Part shown: piece after piece, positions 56,694 to 64,000 of the stretch
How positions within the stretch are numbered: position 1 is the stretch's first letter
Layout of the letters: every line of letters starts with the position of its first letter
Source of the DNA: Dactylorhiza incarnata
Lineage: Eukaryota; Streptophyta; Magnoliopsida; Asparagales; Orchidaceae
DNA: 64,000 bases
Assembly (NCBI GenBank): GCA_033032865.1
Contig: JAWHQI010000508.1
Location: 610,001 to 674,000 of the forward strand
Direction: 5' to 3'
Notes under the pieces: model-generated
Databases searched by the model: none
What the model saw: the letters and a program-made list of their open reading frames with translations, nothing else
Told to the model about the DNA's origin: nothing
Made by a program: the position numbers and the translations under genes

Positions 56694-57959
56694 GCCCCCC
56701 CCCCCCCCCCCCCCACCACCATTTCAATTTATAATGTATGCCCCTTGCATCTTATCAAGGCATAGTGCATGTATATATCTATGCATTGCTAACCTATTTT
56801 TGGCAAGGGGCTTCCAAACTTTTTCATCCTCTCTGCCGATGCGGGCTAATTTCTCCACCCTAAGACCACTACAATTGCCATCGCATGAAGGATTCGCAAC
56901 TAGCATATGTGGCAGGTCTGGAACATGATAGTCGGTCATGCATCAACAGAGGTATCAATCCTGCGATAGCGGTCCACACAACATTTTGTTTAATTATTTG
57001 CTCTAGTCCAGGGTGCCACAGGAACTTGCTTGGACCCCCTAGAACGTATCCAGACGTCTCTTGTGGAGGTCATCAAGTTTTCGACCCTCTCTGCTAGCAT
57101 AGACTACTTACTCCACCCTAAGACCACTACAATTGTCCTCGCATGAAGGATTCGTGACTGGCATACGTGGCAGCCTAGGAACATGATAGCATGTCGCACA
57201 TCAATAGAGGCATTTCATTATTAGCGCCTTTTTTAGGACAACTCTGATACATTGGTGCTTCATACCCCAAGAACGTGTTCGAAAATTACTTACAGAGGAG
57301 AACCCTGCGGAGACATAAGCCCAACTGGCAGTCGTAACCTCTGTAAATGAGCCCCCCAACTAAAGAAGCAGTCGCCTCATCCCCACGAGATTTTCTCCTA
57401 TGAGAGGTCACAGGCGGTTTCACTCCCGTATTGGTTCTGTCCTAAGGGGTGCAGGCGGTCGCATATAGGGGGAGCGCACATACGACCCACTTGACTGAAA
57501 CCGGAATGGATACTCTAGAAGTGCGCGCTCAAGGAGCCTCGTGTTGAATTAGCACCCTACAGCATCCACAGGCGAAGCAGCGCTCGCAGGTATTTTTATT
57601 TATAGTTATGGGGATCCTAATCAGGTATAGGAACTGGGTATAAGGGCAGTGAATTGTGGGGATTTTTAAAGGCCCGCGAGTATCCAGCCTAAGTGAGCAT
57701 GACATCGATGAATATTCAATCACCTTTGGAGTATGAGGCGGTCTCAGGTAAAGCACGAATCATCCGCCAGAATCGTAAATAAGGTACGCGTGAATTCATA
57801 ATTATGCATGAAATGAGGTGAAACCGCAAATAGTTGCAGATAACCGCAAACCAAAAATCATACTTTCATTGCTTTAGAAACATGTTTACAAAAATAGCTG
57901 GTGCGGCTACAAAAAATAACCTACGCAGACATCGGCAAAACAAAAAATTATAAACAGTA
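56694..57959 (+). other. Element H region between pol and antisense genes
   Basis: Begins with a poly-C run of about 20 bases (56695-56714). It holds a direct repeat: the phrase CCCTAAGACCACTACAATTG occurs at about 56858 and 57116, inside two homologous blocks roughly 56815-56960 and 57073-57220 (258 bp apart). The remaining sequence has no recognised coding potential. Confidence 0.65.
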
Positions 57960-59665
57960 CTACTCGTTGTCTTCTCCGGACTCTAAGATGGGCATTTTAC
58001 TTTTCCTCTGCCTCCCCTCCCGGGACTCCACGGAGAGGTTGTATCCAGTCGAAGCCATCTCAGACTCTGAGGATTTAGTATCTTCTCTGCCAGCAGTCGC
58101 ACAAACTGAGTCCACGACTTCCAAGACCTCGTATTTGGAGTCTGGGACACGCCTCCCCACATCCCTCATATAGGGTGGCGTAATCGGTGTCCACGAACTC
58201 ATCCGTTGGCGCGCCGCACTCCTATAGAAGCTCGATCGTGACCTCTGTCGAGCGCTTCCCAACTCAGAGAACCGCTTGTGCAAACTTGGGATTCTCCATG
58301 GTTGAGCACGCCTGAAAAAATATTGAGTTATCAGCGACCTCCAGAAGGTACCCAATTTTTTTAATTAAGTTTGAGTTTACCTTGAGTTCTGCTCGCAGGC
58401 AGACATTCTCGGCCAAAGACTTCTTCAGAGTGTGACAGGTTGAACGGTCAAAGGCCAGTGACCTCAAATTAGCCGCAGCAACTCTCTATGGAAGCTCCTC
58501 CACTGGAATCCGCATAATCTCTTCGAAATCATCCTTCCCGATGTTAGCCGTGGAGACCGCCAGAGCATGCAGGGAAACATGTCGCGCCTCCTTCTATGAT
58601 AAAAAGTGGTGCTTAGGGTGACCACGTCCTCACGCCGCACCATCATCGGCCTACCATCGGGATCCACCCAGTCATCAGCGTCGGGCTGCGTGTTCTCGCC
58701 ACTTCTTGTATTTGTGGATAAACGTGTCGGTCTCCTCCTAGTCCCTGCATAAGTACTCGCCCCAGTGTCGGGGGGATCAGTTATCCTTTGCAGATGCCAC
58801 TTTTCAGTTGCAGTTAGTACCTCACCTGGTGGAACATAGGGCTTCTCCGGAGGAACCCGCAGGAAGACTGTGCGAAAAATCATTGTCAGCATCCGCAGGT
58901 ATGCTAGGCGGTTAGTATCATTGAATTAAACAACATACAGTTGGAAGTGTCCAGACGGGGAATATATTGTTGGACGTCTAGCGGGGTCTTTAGCAAGAAC
59001 TCCATGCTCTCTTTCTCCACCTCCGACAGCAGAGGCTTCAGAAACGCGCTCTCCTCGCACGATTCCGGTAAAGTGCTGAGCCCACTGAAGTCGGCCCGAA
59101 AGGTTGCGAACCTGAGCTTCCATCCATGGATCTTGTTCAGCATATTCAGAACCTGAAACACGCTGGAACCAATATACATGTGCTCGTGGTCATGGGCGCG
59201 CACATGGAACGGGTTCCTGAAGAGAGGAAGGTTGAAGTGGGCGTGCTGCAACCGCAAGTAAATGAGGTAAGAAATAACCAACATGATGGTGGTCAGCAAT
59301 AGCTGTGTGGGAATGAATCCGTAGAAGTTCAGAACTTCCACCATCTCCGGGAGGATGGGGAAAGACCATCCCACATCGAAGTGTTCGAAGGGGAGGACAA
59401 GTTCATCTACGAAAACCATGTGGAGATGTTTGTCGCCCCCTGGGATCCACTCGGTATAGGCCCTAGGATTGGCATGGATCCTGGTTAGCAGAGTGGTGAG
59501 CTCTTCATCGTCAATCATCTCTATCTGCACTACATGTCGGAGAAATTTTATGGCGCTCTCTGTACGCATGGAACCCATCGGTTGAGGTCGCCCTGCGGCC
59601 ACCAGAAGAGCCTGCGCCAAATCCGCATCTGTGGAGGGAGTTCGCCAACTCTCTGAATCACTCAT
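57960..59665 (-). pseudogene. Antisense gene b of H: gypsy-type transposon protein with two short introns
   Basis: Exon 1 (59665-58939) starts MSDSESWRTPSTDADLAQAL and encodes a region with VEVLNFYGFIPTQLLLTTIM (about 59345) typical of the plant 'putative gypsy type transposon' domain (PF04195-like). A 71-bp intron (58938-58868, GTATGT to GCACAG) joins in frame to exon 2 (58867-58381; FLRVPPEKPYVPPGE). A second intron of 69 bp (58380-58312, GTAAAC to TTTCAG) leads to exon 3 (58311-57960). Frame changes near 58490 and in exon 3 break it. The function in Tat elements is unknown. Confidence 0.7.
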
Positions 59666-60015
59666 GGTTACATACGGGTAGCGGGGAGCGTCGGCCTTAT
59701 TTATAGGTGGTGCGGAATCCCTTTGCCTCGAAATGTAAAATGACGAGGGTAATGATGACTTCTAGAGTGAGCGTCGAGATCAGCCCCGCTATCTCAATTT
59801 TCCAGTAAGAAAAAATAGAGCGCACAAGCATTCGCAACAAGGAGAAGTGCACAAACACAAACATTCACAGCGGATAAAAAAGTGAGCACACAACCATGGA
59901 TTCAAAGAACTTAAGAAAAAAGACTGTTCGCAGAGACCGTCCTAAAGTGCGCGGTCATAAAAAGCTAAGTTAAAATTATTACATGATTCTAAAATTTACT
60001 TTTCAAATTCTAGAT

Positions 60016-61440
60016 TCACTTCGGATGCGCCCGCTCTACCCTAACATACGTCAAGTCGTCAGTTATCTCGATGAGTGCGCTGAGTGCACCCACTAAAAGC
60101 ATGTTCGCCTTAGTGCTTGTGGAGTGTATCACATAGATTCCATCCCTCACTTCCTTGGCGTATTTTCTTAGTGGGTCCTCTGGAGGTGTCGGGTTCTTCG
60201 AGCCCACTGCGACTTATATCTGCAACACAGACGAATGACCACACCTGATTGCGTGCACATTGCCCTCGTTCATATCCTCCATCTCTTTATCTAGCTTTGC
60301 TATTCACGCATGGGCAATCCAAAACTCTCGTTTCACCACCCCCAGCTCCTCGCGCAGTTGGCTCAATGATTTTCCCCCAGCATCTGCAGAAGAGCTCGCT
60401 GCAAACAAAGGTACAACTTGAATTAGTAATATTTTTTGAAATAACATGATTGACAGGGAAGGAATACCCTTCGCGAGCATACCAACGAACTTACCCTTGA
60501 GTTTTTGTCGGCGGACCCTATTAACCGCCTCCTCCACCATGGAGCCCCGCCGGTGTCGTCCCGAGGAACATACCCCTGGTTCGCTCCTCTTCCTCTTCTT
60601 CTTCCTCCCCTCCGAGAGCAGTTCAACTGGCAGCCCGACAGATATCATCATCGCGTTTGTCCCAGCGCCCAGTGAGGGAGGGTCCACGAGGATTTCCCCC
60701 TTTTCTCTCTCTTCCTTCTTTTCCTTCTCTTCTTCCTCGCCTTCCTCATCCTCTGTCTCCTCGACATCATTTTCGCTTTTGCCGTCTGGCTCGAATTGGT
60801 GTTCTTCATCAATGGTCGGCGAGTCCACGACACCGATCGGCTGATGTCCATCATCCGCTTCATCACCGGGCTCCTCGCCCGCCTTTTTATCTGAATTATC
60901 CTTCAGAATATGTGGTTGTTGCTCTTCGTATTGGTCGATGGTGTGCCCCAGTAACGGATCTAGATCTGCAATTTGTGTGGCTTTCAGCCCCGACATAGTA
61001 GCAAGCACAGTCAGTGTACCCGACACATCCGTGTGTGCCAGGTCCAGCGCAGGTTGCTCTATGTCCTTCACTAGCTCCTCCACAAGGGTGGCCGCCCCCT
61101 TCACCCTCAATGGTCCGGCATCATGAGAAACCTTCTTCGTTCGGTTCATCTTTGGCTTCTTCTTCTGTAGAGGGCCCACCTTCACGAGGGATGTGACCTC
61201 TGAGTTCGGGAGGACATTATCAGCGGCCTCTTGGTTCAAGGAAAGCGCGCTGAGGGCGGTGAAGCCCTTCAGGTGTTCGTTCATCTCAGCAGGAGTCATG
61301 GACCCTGAAGTCATTTTCTTCTTGGAGGGAGCCCGCTAAACCGGCTTGGTAGTCATGGAAGGCTTAGTGGGAGATTATATTTTGAGTTGTTGCCCGACGG
61401 AGCCTACCATTTTCTTGGAAGGCTTGTGTGGTTTCTCCAT
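60016..61440 (-). pseudogene. Antisense gene a of H: acidic, nuclear-signal-like protein
   Basis: Starts at about 61440 (MEKPHKPSKKMVGSVGQQ). Stops near 61385 and 61337 precede a long open stretch, 61314-60304. It has a strongly acidic run (about 60780-60690), a basic cluster KKKRKRSEP (about 60605, nuclear-signal-like) and a possible coiled coil (SLSQLREELGVVKREFW, about 60370-60320). Inside is a 69-bp in-frame segment (60467-60399) with GTATTC donor, TACTAAT branch and TTGCAG acceptor, probably an intron. A further piece at 60207-60016 may be its last exon. No homolog recognised beyond its position. Confidence 0.55.
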
Positions 61441-61674
61441 GGTGGTGTCTCCCTTTGTCAGTGCCGCCTTTTGAACCCACAAAGCAAGGAGTTGGTTATT
61501 CAATGTTCGGTGGGAAAAGGTTGCACTTTTTAAGGTTCTCTCCAGCAATATGTTCAGAAAGGCTTGCCCCAGCCTATTTATAGCTCTCAGCGGTGCAAAA
61601 ACTGAGTCGCGGTCTTTGCGGTTATCTGTGTACTTTTTTGGAGCCCGCGCAGACTCAAAAAAGTACGAGGATTC

Positions 61675-62628
61675 TATTAACCCAAATCCTACGACCGCGG
61701 CCAGCGCCCTCTCTGCCAGTTTTAGAAATCTCAGGTAGACACCCAGAAGTTCCCGCCATCACATCCCGGACGAGCATATTTTCTTCTCGGCGGAAGGCCC
61801 GGGCGGACACCCTGAGGGTTTTGCGGACTCTTTTCAGGAAGGGCTTGTTCTCTCTCTGCCAGTTTTAGAAATCCCAGGAAGACACCCAGAAGTTCCTGCC
61901 ATCACATCCCGGATGAGCATATTTTCTTCTCGGCGGAAGGCCCGGGCGGACACCCTAAGGGTTTTGCGGACTCTTTTCAGGAAGGGCTTGTTCTCCTCAG
62001 CGAGGGCACGTGCAGTTTCCCATCAAAGCGCCTGAGCCCTCAAGCCAGCAGTGCCAACCTCCCAAAAGGAATCGCGGCGGGAACCCTCTAGAGCCTGTGT
62101 GGACCTTTTTTAGCAAGCAAGTGTGCATGGTTATCGCATGTTGTGTCGCGCACCCTCTTCTCTCTCTTCCGCAACTGACGCTTCAGTTTCCCCAGGGAGC
62201 AGAGCATTTAATGCAACATAAAATGCCCTAAACCGGTCGAGCAGCCTACCCTCAAGTATAAATAGAGGGTGAGGGGTGCTTGGAGGGGACGCGTAACTGG
62301 CTAGAGTCTACCCTATTGTTGGTGCGGTTACAAGTTATCGTCATTTGGTTGCCTTCTTTTTCCAGCAGATTCTCTTGTAATAGCTCGTAATACTTTGTGA
62401 AATTATATAGCCCGCAACAAGAGAGGTATTTGTCACTGCGGGTAAGTTTGGTGTTCGCCATTGTGGATAAGTCTGGTGTCCATCGCAGCTAGCGGCATCC
62501 TCTCTTCTCTGTTTTGGTCTCCAAGCCTCGGGTTAGTAAGCAGTTGCTTGCGTTTTTCGATCTCTTTCCTCATGTCCCCCGGATTGTTCGCTGAGTGTGG
62601 AAATTGGGTGATAAATTTTGATCCGTCA
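61675..62628 (+). repeat. 3' LTR of element H
   Basis: Starts TATTAACCCAAATCC (TG to TA) and ends near GATCCGTCA. TATA box at about 62259. It is longer than the 5' LTR mainly because of a 143-bp tandem duplication (61709-61994). The purine-rich AAAAAAGTACGAGGA just before it is the likely polypurine tract. Confidence 0.82.
61709..61994. repeat. 143-bp tandem duplication in H 3' LTR
   Basis: Copies 61709-61851 and 61852-61994 both run from CTCTCTGCCAGTTTTAGAAAT to GGGCTTGTTCT with a few differences. The 5' LTR has a single copy (about 52530-52650). Confidence 0.92.
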
Positions 62629-62720
62629 GGGTGACGCTTATGCAAAAAATACATCAACAGCTCAACACACGACCTTCAGATCTCGAGTGATCGAAGAAAA
62701 CTAGTTGTGTAATTTTACTT

Positions 62721-64000
62721 TGGGTCACCTAGATCACACTTAAGGGGGGTGAATAGTGTGATAAGTATTTTTTAATCATTTTCAAGTTTCAGTGAGATAA
62801 TAAGAAAAATTCAAGCACAAAAAGCACACAAGGATTTATAGAGGTTCCCTAAGAATGCCTTAGGTAGTCCTCTCTCCACACCACATATCTAGCAATGTGC
62901 TAGAATAGGTAAACTCCTCCAAATCTAAGTCTTCTTCTCCAAGACTTACACCCAGGACACCAAGGCCCTACCTCAATCTCTCCAACAAGAGATCTATACT
63001 CAGATCTTTTTCAAGATCCTACACTCAGATTCCCAAAGGAATCCTACAGCTCAGGCTCCAAGAGCCTTATAACTCAGGCTTACACAAAAAGCCCTAGAAC
63101 TCGAATCTCAAAAGATCCTACAACATCCAGTTTATAATTTCACTGTTTGCAATACAACTTAGACTCAAAAAATGAATAAAGAATAAATTTGGATCTTCTG
63201 TAGAAGCACAGCAGATAGGCTTCTTCTTCCTTGATCAGATCTCAGAAATAATCTTCTTAAAAGATTTGATCTTGAGCAAAATAAGCATTCTTGCAGAATA
63301 AAACTCTTACTCAGATAGATAATCTTCAGGGAGAAATTCAATTACTGAGTAATACTTATATTTTTTCTTGAGAAATTTTGTTACTCCCTCCAATGGATTT
63401 ACGTTCTCGTTCTTTATCGCAGATGATTTGCAAAAGCTTTAGATATAATGTAATCTTAATTATTGTCTGAAGTGTGAGCCCCCAAGGCCTATTTATAGAA
63501 ACATATGTCAATGGCCAGAAATAAAGAAATATTTATTTAACTAAGACCTTCTAGAAGAAATCCCATGATTGACGCATCAGATGGTAGATTTCAAATTGAA
63601 ATTTAAGCTAAGGCATAATTCTCGGCTTTATTCTTGCGCCTTGCATATATAGAAATCTTCTGGACGATTTGCTCTTCTATACGATATGATATACCTAGAT
63701 GAAATAAGTCTTCTAGACGATATAAGTCGTCTAGATGATGCAGACCTTCTGTACGATACATGTCTTCTAGACGATACAGCTCTTCTAGATGATACATCTC
63801 TTCTAGACGATACAGCTCTTCTAGACGACATTGGACTTAGCCAATATTAAGATATAGATCATATCTGGCTGAGGTTGTTATGGTCTAGCCGACATATAAT
63901 TTTATTATCGAGATCATCTAGCCGATACAGCAGTGGTCTAGACGAAATAGAATCCTTGTCGTCTAGATCATCTAGCCGATTTTTGCCTTAGCCAATTTTA
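62721..64000 (-). repeat. Element I: partial LTR of another copia-like family
   Basis: On the minus strand the end reads ATTCACCCCCCTTAAGTGTGATCTAGGTGACCCA, here described in two parts: the CTATTCACCCCC lineage mark (about 62745-62757) and the terminal part to 62721. It also shares TTTATAGAGGTTCCC...GGTAGTCCTCTC (62834-62870) with the E LTR. A TATA box (CTATAAATAGG on the minus strand, 63489-63500) lies downstream, on its strand, of a TCTAGACGA repeat cluster (about 63650-63990). No primer site lies left of 62721, so this is a 3' LTR or solo LTR. It runs off the window. Confidence 0.65.
63650..63990. repeat. TCTAGACGATAC short repeat cluster in LTR I
   Basis: More than a dozen copies of TCTAGACGA or TCTAGATGA type, several in tandem about 15 bp apart (63768-63832). 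A 64-residue Leu/Tyr/Arg repeat ORF on the minus strand is a by-product of this array. Confidence 0.8.

Larger units (their letters stand above)
52496..62628 (+). mobile_element. Element H: Ty3/gypsy Tat-lineage retrotransposon with antisense genes
   Basis: LTR-flanked (52496-53271 and 61675-62628). The plus-strand pol order is RT, RNase H, second archaeal-type RNase H, integrase. Integrase after RNase H marks Ty3/gypsy and the second RNase H marks the Tat lineage. A 3' region carries two minus-strand genes, as in Grande-like Tat elements (family knowledge). Gag and protease are absent: only about 300 bp separate the 5' LTR from RT. Flanks GAGCG and GGGTG match at three of five bases, so no clear target duplication. 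Many stops. Confidence 0.85.

Noticed and set aside
60446..61196. Plus-strand ORFs opposite antisense gene a
   Set aside because: Ser/Phe/Pro-rich shadows of the acidic Glu/Lys-rich minus-strand frame.
52491..62633. GAGCG/GGGTG as a target duplication of H
   Set aside because: Only three of five bases match and the right LTR boundary is uncertain.
63603..63831. Leu/Tyr/Arg or Ser/Arg repeat ORFs on the minus strand
   Set aside because: Products of the TCTAGACGA 15-bp repeats in LTR I.
1..64000. tRNA, rRNA or intact host protein-coding genes
   Set aside because: I read both strands for cloverleaf-like and conserved rRNA segments and for long motor-free exons and found none I could support.

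Overview
This window is repeat-dense plant nuclear DNA. It is filled with LTR retrotransposons in both orientations, mostly nested in one another. Evidence: Ty1/copia and Ty3/gypsy Gag, protease, integrase, reverse transcriptase and RNase H motifs; primer-binding sites for initiator-Met tRNA (TGGTATCAGAG); TATA boxes inside LTRs; 5-bp target-site duplications (TSDs); and short plant-type introns. I found no intact host gene, no tRNA or rRNA gene and no prokaryotic feature. The species cannot be read from the sequence; a large, repeat-rich flowering-plant genome fits.

Layout, using local labels. X (1-3200): end of an LTR-like block with a 159-bp tandem repeat. A (3201-8803, +): copia element with gag, an extra 3' ORF and a 3' LTR but no pol. 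8804-11399: old remnants, including a minus-strand transposon-protein relic. B (11405-20723, +): complete copia element with both LTRs and TSD CTCAT. 20729-21072: zinc-knuckle relic. D (21073-28385 plus 47211-48357, +): old copia element lacking RT/RNase H but with a long third ORF. E (28386-47210, -): copia element in the 3' LTR of D with TSD CATAC; it keeps pol and a third ORF. C (about 36050-45432, -): pol-less copia element inside E. F (40365-42630): GC-rich solo LTR inside the gag of C with TSD ATAAT. 48358-52495: relics and a possible host-gene 5' end. H (52496-62628, +): Ty3/gypsy Tat-lineage element with two RNase H domains and two antisense genes. I (about 62721-64000, -): partial LTR of a further copia-like family.

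A, B, C, D, E and probably I look like one broad lineage resembling Sireviruses: iMet primer site, CTATTCACCCCC-type LTR ends, Gag with a UBN2-like part, coiled coil and zinc knuckles, and extra sequence between RNase H and the 3' LTR. The insertion order can be read directly: D is oldest, E entered D, C entered E, and F entered C.

The most interesting signal is a set of family-specific palindromic motifs: GTCGAAT-nnn-ATTCGAC in A, D and E, GCTAGC or GGCGTTAGC types in B and C, and TCTAGACGA in I. They cluster just upstream of the LTR TATA box, recur between pol and the 3' end, and also lie inside the Gag reading frame, where they encode repeated peptides such as SNxxR. Also notable are a modular third ORF, repeated independent loss of pol, a 176-bp perfect inverted copy of an LTR segment, and short-intron antisense genes in H.
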